DNA of 8,450 nt from Helicobacter sp. (GCA_029257755.1 JARIAP010000045.1:1-8450); one strand, 5' to 3'. Numbered from the stretch's first letter, positions 1-6,630 are shown. The notes: a model not told the origin generated them from the letters alone. Numbers and translations are program-made.

Positions 1-146
1 GTCCCCACTTTTTTCATCTGCAAAATTTCATCTTTTTCAGCAATAGCAAGACTAAGCACACCACTTTTTAGCCCAAGTAAAAGATTGCTTAAAAATAAAA
101 ATTCATCAAGCAAAGCGGCGTAAAAAATCTGTATAGATTCTATCAT
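1..146 (-). CDS. Partial open reading frame of unknown function running off the left edge
   Basis: From an ATG at 146 this frame stays open for 48 codons to the window edge. It begins MIESIQIFYAALLDEFLF and continues as one leucine-rich helix ending near EKDEILQMKKVG. A weak AAGGG lies eight bases before the ATG. The first dozen codons overlap, in a different frame, the coding sequence of the truncated oxidase at 106-216, so only the part left of about 108 is likely to be native to this gene. The leucine pattern loosely recalls small helical proteins such as flagellar export chaperones, but I cannot assign a family. It may be a real gene with a borrowed start, or the inside of a gene whose own start was lost at the junction. 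Confidence 0.3.
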   Translation of the reverse strand, partial: MIESIQIFYAALLDEFLFLSNLLLGLKSGVLSLAIAEKDEILQMKKVG

Positions 147-216
147 AGAAAATACCCTTAGCTTCAGCAATAAAGCCCTTAAAATCTGGTGTGCTTAAGA
201 GTTGCTTTGTTTGCAT
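106..216 (-). pseudogene. Truncated N-terminus of a D-lactate dehydrogenase-type FAD-linked oxidase
   Basis: A well-placed ribosome site (AAAGGAG at 221-227, four bases before the ATG) drives a 36-codon frame starting MQTKQLLSTPDFKGFIAEAK and ending RIYTDFLRRFA, then stop codons. The RIYTDxLRRFA segment matches what I recall of the start of the large FAD- and FeS-binding D-lactate dehydrogenases of Helicobacter and Campylobacter. There it is followed by YGTDAS and more than 900 further residues of FAD-binding, oxidase and cysteine-rich domains. Here the sequence changes to something unrelated exactly after FA, so the enzyme is absent and only the promoter-proximal start remains. No FAD motif survives. 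From memory, in H. pylori dld lies beside uppS; here uppS is about 3.6 kb away. The family call rests on about eleven residues and is moderate. Confidence 0.5.
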
Positions 217-274
217 AATACTCCTTTGTGCTTGGATTATCTATTTATTAGTGTTTAAAATCTAAAAACTTAAC

Positions 275-320
275 ATAGATTGTAATGTAATTTCACCAAT
301 AAAATATAGATTGTTATGTA
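275..320. repeat. Imperfect 15-bp direct repeat, 31-bp period
   Basis: ATAGATTGTAATGTA at 275-289 recurs as ATAGATTGTTATGTA at 306-320, with one mismatch. The copies are 31 bp apart start to start, close to three helical turns. They lie about 60 to 100 bp upstream of the truncated oxidase start at 216, where a regulator of that lost gene could have bound. In DNA this AT-rich the match could be chance. Confidence 0.3.
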
Positions 321-661
321 TAAAAACAATCACCTTATAAACAATATGAATAATATAGTAAAATATATTTGGTTGTTTATAGACTAGATTCTATGTGTAA
401 GTATTGTATAAATGAATTGTTAGCATAATTGAATTTTATTTAAGGTTTTTTATACATTGTTTAAAACTACATAATATTTTTATATATTTATTTTGATTAT
501 ATTTGAAATGATGTTATTGTTATATGTTTTAATATTATTTTATAGAATCTAAATATAATTTATTGTATTATGATATTTGGGGCTACATAAAACATTTATT
601 TTTTTTATTGTTTAATTTATATTTGTATTTCTACTTTGCAGAATAAGAATAAAACAATTAG

Positions 662-690
662 TATGATATATTTTGTTTAAATGTATCATA
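662..690 (-). terminator. Possible terminator hairpin downstream of the 330-residue exported protein
   Basis: Arms at 662-673 and 679-690 can form a 12-bp stem with one mismatch (position 669 against 683) and a five-base loop. The outer seven pairs, TATGATA with TATCATA, are perfect. Read on the minus strand the hairpin is followed by the T-rich run CTAATTGTTTTATTC, and it lies about 85 bases past the stop at 775. The stem is almost all A-T, so the call is weak. Confidence 0.3.
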
Positions 691-774
691 TATGTCTTGT
701 GTTAGTAATTTTGCATAGTAAATGAGAAGTAAATATTATATAATTTGTTTTATAATTTATATACTTTTTCTATC

Positions 775-1767
775 TTATTTTGCTGTTTTAATTGTTGTGT
801 GCTTTAATATTTTTATGATAACGCTAAAAAATTTATCATCAATATCCACTAAATTATCGATTTCATCAAGCGATAACACAAAGCCTTTATTGCCATTCAT
901 AGCAATAGATAGATTTTGATTTGGCTTTGTTGCTACTAGTATAAATGAATTAATAATTTTTGATAACACAAGTTGTGTGTTTTTGTGTATATGTTCTTGC
1001 TGTAAAGTTTTTAATATATCATGTGATTTATGCAATAAAATGCTATAATCTTTAAATAAAGCAGAATCTTGTATTGTTTTATAATCTCTATCATTTTGCG
1101 GTGCTTCATTTGTAGCTATTCTTTGTTCTCGTCTATAAAGATCAAATAAAATCTGATTTAGAGAGTAGCTTTTAATCCAAATTGTTGCTGAAATAGGATA
1201 TATATAATATTCTTTTGTCCAATTTTCATCTTGTGTTGTATCAAGTGGCTTTATAAACCTTTCGCGTTCTATTATTCTTGCTTCAAGTATGTTGTTTGCA
1301 TCGTTATACATTGGATGATGTGTTTTAAAATTTGCTGTAACTACAATATGATATGCTTTTGATTTTAGTGTGCAATCTATATTTTCTTTTATTATATTTT
1401 TATTATTTTGCATATTATTATTTTTTGCTAAAATTGATTTTTCTGTGCATAAGATAGAATTTGGCATTAGTCTTGAAAGATTATAACCCTCAAAATTTAA
1501 GTTATTTGTTTTTAATTCAAAATATCTTGTTTTTATTAGTTGTTCATTTTTAATTATTATATTATATTGAAATTTTTTTACTACAATTCCTTCAATCCAT
1601 TCAATATCTCTTATTTCACAAGCTACATGATTTTCTTCTTCTTTGCACAATATATCAGGAGAAATTTCGCTTGTTTGTCCTATAGCATATTCATATAATA
1701 TATTGTTTGCAACACAAGTATCAAACAAAAAAATAAATAGAGTAATTATTAATTTTCTTATTACCAT
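775..1767 (-). CDS. Unrecognised exported protein, 330 residues, four cysteines after the signal peptide
   Basis: I do not recognise a family. The start is a basic N-terminus (MVIRK), a hydrophobic stretch at residues 6-15 and a likely signal peptidase I site after CVA at 18-20, so the mature protein probably sits in the periplasm or outer membrane. The lone signal-region cysteine (C18, preceded by Asp-Thr) does not make a lipobox. Four further cysteines, C41, C50, C107 and C132, fall in the first 135 residues and could form two disulfides. Residues 50-150 look like alternating beta strands; about 200-290 look helical. DENWT at 180-184 fits the bacterial N-glycosylation sequon D/E-X-N-X-S/T. 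The ribosome site is AAGG, ten bases before the ATG. It stands alone and is divergent from the phosphate transporter. Lysine and asparagine are abundant, in line with the low G+C. Confidence 0.8.
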   Translation of the reverse strand: MVIRKLIITLFIFLFDTCVANNILYEYAIGQTSEISPDILCKEEENHVACEIRDIEWIEGIVVKKFQYNIIIKNEQLIKTRYFELKTNNLNFEGYNLSRLMPNSILCTEKSILAKNNNMQNNKNIIKENIDCTLKSKAYHIVVTANFKTHHPMYNDANNILEARIIERERFIKPLDTTQDENWTKEYYIYPISATIWIKSYSLNQILFDLYRREQRIATNEAPQNDRDYKTIQDSALFKDYSILLHKSHDILKTLQQEHIHKNTQLVLSKIINSFILVATKPNQNLSIAMNGNKGFVLSLDEIDNLVDIDDKFFSVIIKILKHTTIKTAK

Positions 1768-1804
1768 ATTATTGCACCTTATAATTTTACAAAACTATTT
1801 TAGT

Positions 1805-1810
1805 ATTATA
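1805..1810 (-). promoter_or_regulatory. Probable -10 box for the 330-residue exported protein
   Basis: On the minus strand this reads TATAAT within TTATATAATACT, placing transcription start near 1798, about 30 bases before the ATG at 1767. The upstream DNA is AT-rich without a clear -35 box, as is usual for sigma-70 promoters in this group. Confidence 0.4.
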
Positions 1811-1918
1811 TAACTTTATATATATATTTTGATATAAAAAAGAATATTTTTTATATTGTTTTATCGCATATTTGTATTTTATAATAAAAACTTTATATAT
1901 AAATTTAATAAGTTTAAA

Positions 1919-1937
1919 TGTTAAAAATGACTTAACA
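1919..1937. promoter_or_regulatory. Small dyad TGTTAA-N7-TTAACA, possible operator
   Basis: A perfect 6-bp inverted repeat with a seven-base spacer lies between the divergent promoters of the exported protein and the phosphate transporter, about 50 bp upstream of the predicted transporter -10 box. Size and spacing suit a dimeric repressor or activator, but no known box is recognised and chance is a real alternative. Confidence 0.25.
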
Positions 1938-1983
1938 ATGACATATTTTTTAAGAAATTACACAATAAAGTAATCATATTTGA

Positions 1984-1989
1984 TATAAT
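1984..1989 (+). promoter_or_regulatory. Probable -10 box for the phosphate transporter
   Basis: TATAAT lies within ATTTGATATAATTTA, giving a predicted start near 1996 and a leader of nearly 40 bases to the ATG at 2034. No -35 consensus is visible. A second candidate (TATAAAA at 2019-2025) is too close to the start codon to be preferred. Confidence 0.5.
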
Positions 1990-2033
1990 TTATAAAGTGT
2001 TTTTACGCTATATTTTGATATAAAAGGCTTTTT

Positions 2034-3629
2034 ATGGATATGCAAAATATTAAAACAATTGAACACGCAACTTCTTTTGGACAAAAAGATGTTATTAAAA
2101 TTGGCGTTGTATTGCTATTTTTCATTAGTGTTTCAATAATTGCTGTGGGGTTTGGTTATCCTGTAAGTAGTCCTGTAATATTAATTTTTGCTGCTGTTAT
2201 TGGTGGATATATGGCTTTGAATATTGGTGCAAATGATGTAGCAAATAATGTTGGTCCTGCTGTTGGCTCTAAAGCCATTACACTTGTTGGTGCAATCATT
2301 ATTGCTGCTATTGCAGAAGCTATGGGTGCTATAATTGCAGGTAAAGATGTTGTAGATACAATAAAATCAGGAATAATAAATCCATCAAAATTACAAGATA
2401 CAACAACATTTATTTATGTTATGCTTGCTGCATTAACCTCTGGTGCTATATGGTTACATGTAGCCACTGCTATTGGTGCTCCTGTTTCTACTACACATTC
2501 TCTTGTGGGTGGTGTGCTTGGTGCTGGTATTATGGCTGGTGGTTTTGGCATAGCAAATTGGGATGTTATGGGGGAAATAGCATTAAGTTGGGTAGTTTCT
2601 CCCTGTCTTGGTGGGTTAATATCTATGATATTTTTATTCATAATCAAACGCTCAATCACTTACCAAAATGATAAAAAAACTGCTGCTAAAAGGGTTGTTC
2701 CTATATTGATTTTTGTTATGGCGTGGTGTTTTAGTATATATTTAGTGCAAAAAACAGGTATAATTAAAGTTAGTTTGAGTGTTGCAACAATTGGCGGTTT
2801 TTGTATTGCTGTGATTATATATTTAATATCACTTCCTTTTATATCAAAAAAAGCAAATACAATCACAAATACAAAGGAAGATATTAATGAGCTTTTCACT
2901 ATGCCACTTATTTTTTCAGCCGCATTATTAAGTTTTGCACATGGTGCAAATGATGTTGCAAATTCAATTGGTCCATTAGCAGGTATATATGATGCTATTT
3001 CGGAGATAACACATGTAGCAATAGGTGGTAAAGCAAAAGTTCCATTTTGGATAATGCTTATTGGGGGATTAGGGATTTCTTTGGGATTAGCCCTATATGG
3101 TCCTAGACTTATAAAAACGGTTGGCAGTGAAATTACAGATCTTGATAAAATGCGTGCGTTTTGTGTTGCTATTTCTGCTGCTATAACAGTATTAATAGCC
3201 TCTCAACTAGGACTTCCTGTTAGCTCCACTCATATTGCAATTGGAGCTATTTTTGGTGTTGGATTTCTTCGTGAATATCTAAAAAAGAAGTATTATGATA
3301 TGCAACAAGAAATAATTGAAGCACATAAGGGCAAAAATGAAGAAGCAGTTGAAAGATTTTTGACAAAGTTTGGTCGTGCAAATATCAAACAAAAACAAGA
3401 AATGTTAAGGTCATTAAAAAACTCACAAGAAAAAGATAAAAAATCAAATAATTTACCATTGCTAAAAAAGAAAGATAGGAAAACATTAAAAAAAGCATAT
3501 AAACAAGAATTAGTTAGAAGAAGTGCTATTAGTCGTATTGTTGCATCTTGGTTGATAACAGTTCCATTGTCTGCAATATTTGGTGCAATCACCTTTTTTA
3601 TAATATCTAAAATTGGCTTTGATGTTTAA
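2034..3629 (+). CDS. pit: PiT-family low-affinity inorganic phosphate transporter
   Basis: This inner-membrane carrier takes up phosphate, in the family by symport of metal-phosphate or phosphate with a cation. The protein has the family's internal duplication. GANDVANNVGP at residues 65-75 is mirrored by GANDVANSIGP at 304-314, and GAPVSTTHSLVGG at 148-160 by GLPVSSTHIAIGA at 393-405. Hydrophobic helices fill residues 22-205, 222-270 and 288-412. A highly charged, lysine-rich and probably cytoplasmic segment at about 413-500 precedes a last membrane helix at 503-527. Its 531 residues match the length I recall for the single H. pylori homologue. The start is supported by AAAAGG six bases upstream; the Met at residue 3 is less well placed. 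It appears monocistronic, with its own promoter and a strong terminator. No PhoU-like partner or PstSCAB genes are in the window. Confidence 0.95.
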   Translation: MDMQNIKTIEHATSFGQKDVIKIGVVLLFFISVSIIAVGFGYPVSSPVILIFAAVIGGYMALNIGANDVANNVGPAVGSKAITLVGAIIIAAIAEAMGAIIAGKDVVDTIKSGIINPSKLQDTTTFIYVMLAALTSGAIWLHVATAIGAPVSTTHSLVGGVLGAGIMAGGFGIANWDVMGEIALSWVVSPCLGGLISMIFLFIIKRSITYQNDKKTAAKRVVPILIFVMAWCFSIYLVQKTGIIKVSLSVATIGGFCIAVIIYLISLPFISKKANTITNTKEDINELFTMPLIFSAALLSFAHGANDVANSIGPLAGIYDAISEITHVAIGGKAKVPFWIMLIGGLGISLGLALYGPRLIKTVGSEITDLDKMRAFCVAISAAITVLIASQLGLPVSSTHIAIGAIFGVGFLREYLKKKYYDMQQEIIEAHKGKNEEAVERFLTKFGRANIKQKQEMLRSLKNSQEKDKKSNNLPLLKKKDRKTLKKAYKQELVRRSAISRIVASWLITVPLSAIFGAITFFIISKIGFDV

Positions 3630-3641
3630 TTGTGCTAATAT

Positions 3642-3679
3642 AGACATTAAATTATTTTTATATAATTTAATGTCTTTTT
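3642..3679 (+). terminator. Strong intrinsic terminator of the phosphate transporter gene
   Basis: AGACATTAAATTAT at 3642-3655 pairs perfectly over 14 bp with ATAATTTAATGTCT at 3662-3675. The loop is six bases and the stem runs directly into a T tract (3675-3679). It starts 12 bases after the stop codon. The stem is low in G-C but long. The opposite strand lacks a T tract, so it works in the plus direction. Confidence 0.8.
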
Positions 3680-3752
3680 AGAATAAAGTAATCTTAACAC
3701 CTTATATATTATTTTAACATTTAATGAAGTTTATTGATTTATATATTTAGAA

Positions 3753-3758
3753 TATAAT
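3753..3758 (+). promoter_or_regulatory. Probable -10 box for uppS
   Basis: TATAAT sits in TTTAGAATATAATCT, predicting transcription from about 3765 and a leader of about 25 bases to the ATG at 3790. An in-frame ATG at 3763 would leave almost no leader, which favours the later start. Confidence 0.5.
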
Positions 3759-3789
3759 CTTAGTGTATTATATTGTTTATGGAGAAAAA

Positions 3790-4458
3790 ATGAATGAATT
3801 AAAGCATTTGGCAGTAGTTATGGACGGCAATAGGAGATGGGCTAGAAAAAATGGTATTTTAGAAAAAATTGGCTATTTACATGGCACAAAAACAATACAA
3901 AAAGTAATTGAAGTGTGTATAGAAGAAGGGATATCAAATTTAACCCTTTTTGCATTTAGCACTGAAAATTGGCAACGACCACAAGAAGAGATAGAATATT
4001 TGTTTGACTTATTAAAAAAATATCTTGATGAAAGTTTGGATAGATTTTTGTTGAATCAAGTTAGGTTTAGGGCTATTGGTGAATTAAGTAGGCTTAGCAA
4101 AAGTTTATATAATGATATAAAAGAATTTGAAAATAAAACTAAACATTGTAATAAATTATGTGTAAATGTAGCTATTTCTTATGGAGCAAAAGATGAGATT
4201 GTGCGTGCTGTAAAGAAAGTAGTTGAGAAAAAATTACCCATAACAGAAGACAATATAACAATGAATCTTGATATAAGTGAAGATGTTGATTTGCTTTTGC
4301 GGGTTGGTAGTGCATCAAGAATTTCAAATTTTTTATTATGGCAATGTGCATATGCAGAAATATTTTTTAGCAAGACATTGTTTCCCGGTTTAACAAAAAA
4401 AGAATGTAAAAAAATTATAGATGATTTCAAAAAAAGAAAGCGAACATTTGGTAAATAG
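3790..4458 (+). CDS. uppS: Undecaprenyl diphosphate synthase (cis-prenyltransferase), divergent ligand site
   Basis: The enzyme extends farnesyl diphosphate with isopentenyl diphosphates to the C55 lipid carrier used for peptidoglycan and surface glycans. The start is set at the ATG preceded by GGAG (3781-3784); a frame-compatible ATG at 3763 adds nine residues with no ribosome site. The 222 residues carry MDGNRRWA at 11-18 with catalytic Asp12, LTLFAFSTENWQRP at 51-64, ISYGAKDEI at 129-137 and SNFLLWQCAYAE at 179-190, with the metal-binding Glu190. Unusual points against the family pattern: IGYLHG at 27-32 instead of GHxxG, Glu25 where a phosphate-binding Arg is usual, RVGSASR at 171-177 instead of RTGGExR, and LFPGL at 197-201 instead of LWPDF. 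It is not followed by cdsA or other isoprenoid genes; it converges with the alkyltransferase gene, 10 bp away. Confidence 0.9.
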   Translation: MNELKHLAVVMDGNRRWARKNGILEKIGYLHGTKTIQKVIEVCIEEGISNLTLFAFSTENWQRPQEEIEYLFDLLKKYLDESLDRFLLNQVRFRAIGELSRLSKSLYNDIKEFENKTKHCNKLCVNVAISYGAKDEIVRAVKKVVEKKLPITEDNITMNLDISEDVDLLLRVGSASRISNFLLWQCAYAEIFFSKTLFPGLTKKECKKIIDDFKKRKRTFGK

Positions 4459-4468
4459 TGATATAAGA

Positions 4469-4960
4469 TTAAAGTTTAATTCCTTCTAATTGTAATAATT
4501 TGGATTTTAATTTTAATCCACCAGAATAACCAACTAATGTTTTATTTGAACCAATTACCCTATGGCATGGAATTATTATAGAAATTGGATTCATACTAAC
4601 AGCATTTCCAACTGCTTGTGAAGACATTTTATTTATATCATTTTCACTTGCAATAATTTTAGAAATGTTTTTATATGTAGTTATCTCACCAATACCTATA
4701 GTTTGTAAAATTTGCCATACACGAATTCTAAATGGTGTAGAATCTAATTTTATTGGTGGGATAAAATTAGGTATTTTACCATTAAAATATAAGTCTAACC
4801 ATTGTTTTGTTGCTATAAATATACTTAAATCTTTCTTTTTATATTGTCTATATATTTCATTAAAATTTCTTTGTTCTTGAAAATAAAGTCCAATTAAATT
4901 ATACATATCACTTATCATAATTATTTTACTAAACCCACAATCATATATATCATAATACAT
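4469..4960 (-). CDS. ogt: Methylated-DNA--protein-cysteine methyltransferase (O6-alkylguanine repair)
   Basis: This suicide repair protein moves the alkyl group from O6-alkylguanine in DNA to its own cysteine. The C-terminal domain is complete: FRIRVWQILQTIGIGEITTY at 77-96 begins the DNA-binding helices, SSQAVGNAVSMNP at 113-125 is the recognition helix, and IIIPCHRVIG at 128-137 holds acceptor Cys132, followed by YSGGLKLKSKLL at 145-156. The N-terminal ribonuclease-like domain (1-70) is short and divergent. Gln115 replaces the arginine finger of human AGT, as I recall in many bacterial Ogt proteins, so it should still act. The 163 residues are typical. The upstream site AGGCG is weak, but the first Met gives the expected first beta strand. 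No Ada transcription domain is present, so no Ada-type self-regulation is expected. Confidence 0.92.
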   Translation of the reverse strand: MYYDIYDCGFSKIIMISDMYNLIGLYFQEQRNFNEIYRQYKKKDLSIFIATKQWLDLYFNGKIPNFIPPIKLDSTPFRIRVWQILQTIGIGEITTYKNISKIIASENDINKMSSQAVGNAVSMNPISIIIPCHRVIGSNKTLVGYSGGLKLKSKLLQLEGIKL

Positions 4961-4976
4961 ATTATCGCCTATAAAA

Positions 4977-4982
4977 CTTATA
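4977..4982 (-). promoter_or_regulatory. Possible -10 box for ogt
   Basis: The minus strand reads TATAAG within GATAGAATATAAG, which resembles the TAGAATATAATC context of the uppS promoter. It would start transcription near 4970, leaving a leader of only about ten bases that just covers the weak ribosome site. Confidence 0.3.
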
Positions 4983-5067
4983 TTCTATCAATTAAATATC
5001 ATATTTTATAAATAAATTAGAATAAATTAATTACAAAATATAATACATAATGACAATTTATTTTAGA

Positions 5068-5073
5068 TATAAT
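5068..5073 (+). promoter_or_regulatory. Probable -10 box for the 356-residue exported protein
   Basis: TATAAT within TTTTAGATATAATAC predicts a start near 5080 and a leader of about 18 bases to the ATG at 5098. Because it lies downstream of the in-frame ATG at 5050, it argues that the longer form is not made. Confidence 0.5.
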
Positions 5074-5097
5074 ACAACAAATAATTTAGGAAATAAT

Positions 5098-6168
5098 ATG
5101 AAATGTTTATTTATAACACTAATATTTGCATTTAACTTAAGTTGCATATACGCAAAAAACATAAATATAGACAATAAAATTAGTCAAATAAAATTAAATA
5201 TTAATAGCATTTTTGGGAATAAGCAGATTCCAACACATAAGCAAAAGCAAGTAAAATTGCAATGCAATCTAACAAATGAAGAGAGAAATTTAGTGAATCT
5301 ACAATATCCTGATACATTCTATGAATATTATAATGCAATATTAGAAATAAATTATGCAAAAGATAAAATGTCTAAATTAACACAAGATTTATTGATTGAA
5401 AGTATTAGGAGAAATAACACACTATCATTATTGCTTGGGATACAACTCTACTTTAGCAAACAATGTGAAAGATGTGAGCGTGTTAGAGAAATTAGTATGT
5501 TTGATTATTATAGAAATAAAAATTCAACAATGGAGATACTATTAAAAACGGAGGGTGGAAGTTTTAAAAATTCATATGTATTGCTTGGTGAAGCATTTTT
5601 ATGTCGTGGATTAGAAAGAAAAAACTCTAATGATTTGTTGATGGCTTATGTAAATTTAATGATGGCGGGGTTACATACTAGAGCCATAAATGTTTTAATT
5701 GAAGGTATAGCTGTAAGCAACAATAATATGCTTTTTGAAACATTGCATTTTTTAATGTTATTTGATAATGTTTTGTCAAAAGATTTTGCTAGTGCATATT
5801 TTCTTAGTATATTAAAGGCAGAGCAAAAACAAAGTAATTTTGATATTATACAATATCTAAAAATTATAAAAAATCTCAAAGTATTAGAATATTCAATAGA
5901 ATCTAATTATACGCTAAATGCCATGCTAATAAGAGATATGGAAATGGGCAGGATTCTATCGCCAATTGATAAATTTGCAAATAAAGATACAATAATAGAG
6001 TTTTTTAACAAATATGAACATTATGTTCAATTAATAAACAAGGGTAATGTTTCTATAATAGAAAATGGAAGTCTTGATGAATTGCAAGAATATTATAAAA
6101 TTTTATTATTAAAACAAAGATTAAAGAGTATTTCAATATACCAATATGCAACCGCTTATAAAAAATAA
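5098..6168 (+). CDS. Unrecognised exported helical protein, 356 residues
   Basis: I do not recognise a family. The start is chosen at 5098 because AGGA lies six bases upstream and a signal peptide follows at once: MKCLFITLIFAFNLSCIYA, with probable cleavage after IYA. The frame extends back to 5050, but that ATG has no ribosome site and hides the signal peptide. The context of C16 does not fit a lipobox, so a soluble periplasmic protein is likely. The mature part is predicted mostly alpha-helical, with helix-hairpin pairs at about 150-245 that could be degenerate TPR or Sel1-type units. CERC at 123-126 is a CXXC that might form a disulfide; C56 and C169 are the other mature cysteines. ESNYT at 268-272 fits the bacterial N-glycosylation sequon. 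The gene stands alone, divergent from ogt and far from the next gene. Confidence 0.8.
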   Translation: MKCLFITLIFAFNLSCIYAKNINIDNKISQIKLNINSIFGNKQIPTHKQKQVKLQCNLTNEERNLVNLQYPDTFYEYYNAILEINYAKDKMSKLTQDLLIESIRRNNTLSLLLGIQLYFSKQCERCERVREISMFDYYRNKNSTMEILLKTEGGSFKNSYVLLGEAFLCRGLERKNSNDLLMAYVNLMMAGLHTRAINVLIEGIAVSNNNMLFETLHFLMLFDNVLSKDFASAYFLSILKAEQKQSNFDIIQYLKIIKNLKVLEYSIESNYTLNAMLIRDMEMGRILSPIDKFANKDTIIEFFNKYEHYVQLINKGNVSIIENGSLDELQEYYKILLLKQRLKSISIYQYATAYKK

Positions 6169-6550
6169 ATTATTTAATTAATATTTGCATTGATTTTTTA
6201 TTTTTACATGTTAGTTATATTGTATGTGTTTAACCCTAAATTTCATATATAATTTAATTTTAAAACAAAGTTTTGTAAAATATATGTAAAACAATTTTTA
6301 TATACAATTATATTTATATAAAGCATTATTAATCATATATCGCAAATTATTTTAAAATATTTATATAACAAAAAAATCATCGTATATATAAACAATTAAA
6401 AACTCTAACTTTTACTTACAAGTGTTTTTTATAAATCTATAAAACTTTAAACAAATGCACTTTATCATATTCAACTAGATAATACTTTTACTAAAAAATA
6501 GCTATTACCAACTTATTTAAAAGTTTTTATTTATGTTCCAAAAATAAATA

Positions 6551-6582
6551 ATTTGTATTAATGTTTTAATAATCATACAAAT
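6551..6582 (-). terminator. Possible terminator downstream of the DUF779 gene
   Basis: ATTTGTAT at 6551-6558 pairs with ATACAAAT at 6575-6582, and an inner TATTAA/TTAATA pair lies in the loop. On the minus strand it is followed by TTATTTATTTTT. It lies about 100 bases past the DUF779 stop. The stem is short and A-T only apart from one G-C pair. Confidence 0.3.
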
Positions 6583-6611
6583 AAAACATAAACAATTATA
6601 TTTTGATTTTA

Positions 6612-6630
6612 AAATAAATATGATTTATTT
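6612..6630. repeat. Small AT-only inverted repeat
   Basis: AAATAAAT at 6612-6619 and ATTTATTT at 6623-6630 form a perfect 8-bp inverted repeat with a three-base loop, 53 bp past the DUF779 stop. With no G-C pair and no T tract beyond the stem it is a poor terminator and may be chance. Confidence 0.25.

Larger units (their letters stand above)
231..774. other. Gene-free AT-rich gap of about 540 bp
   Basis: I find no supported gene here. G+C falls sharply compared with the left-edge segment: by hand count 79 of 230 bases at 1-230, but only 6 of 60 at 481-540. Stops are frequent in every frame. The gap contains an imperfect direct repeat (275-289 and 306-320), two copies of the TAGAWTCTA word (385-393 and 543-551) and a hairpin at 662-690. 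A short plus-strand frame beginning at 722 has no ribosome site and runs antisense into the next gene, so I do not count it. Confidence 0.6.
1823..2025 (+). repeat. 17-bp direct repeat flanking the promoter region of the phosphate transporter
   Basis: TATATTTTGATATAAAA occurs exactly at 1823-1839 and again at 2009-2025. A third, shorter version (TTTGATATAA) lies at 1979-1988 and overlaps the predicted -10 box. The last copy runs into the ribosome site of the transporter gene. They may be stacked promoter elements or binding sites for one regulator. Confidence 0.4.

Noticed and set aside
722..919. Plus-strand 65-codon frame with a hydrophobic N-terminus, like a small membrane protein
   Set aside because: It has no ribosome site, and more than half overlaps the well-supported exported protein on the other strand; hydrophobicity is expected from T-rich DNA read in this direction.
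2414..3592. Several minus-strand frames and one alternate plus-strand frame inside the phosphate transporter gene
   Set aside because: They are shadows of a conserved membrane-protein gene, with unnatural composition and no ribosome sites.
3763..3789. Earlier in-frame ATG for uppS adding MYYIVYGEK
   Set aside because: It lies almost at the predicted transcription start, has no ribosome site, and the extra residues are not part of the family N-terminus.
4179..4430. Minus-strand frame inside uppS
   Set aside because: It overlaps the conserved C-terminal half of uppS and has no start signals.
4468..4480. ATTAAA-G-TTTAAT palindrome between uppS and ogt as a shared terminator
   Set aside because: A one-base loop and six A-T pairs cannot form a useful hairpin, and most of it lies inside the ogt coding end.
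4583..4627. Gln in place of the arginine finger in the Ogt recognition helix, as possible loss of activity
   Set aside because: SxQAVGxA followed by PCHR is, as I recall, common in bacterial Ogt proteins with an intact acceptor cysteine, so this is normal variation.
4665..4880. Plus-strand frame within ogt
   Set aside because: It is antisense to the conserved alkyltransferase core, with no ribosome site.
5646..5879. Minus-strand frame within the 356-residue exported protein gene
   Set aside because: It is a shadow frame; the plus-strand gene has promoter, ribosome site and signal peptide.
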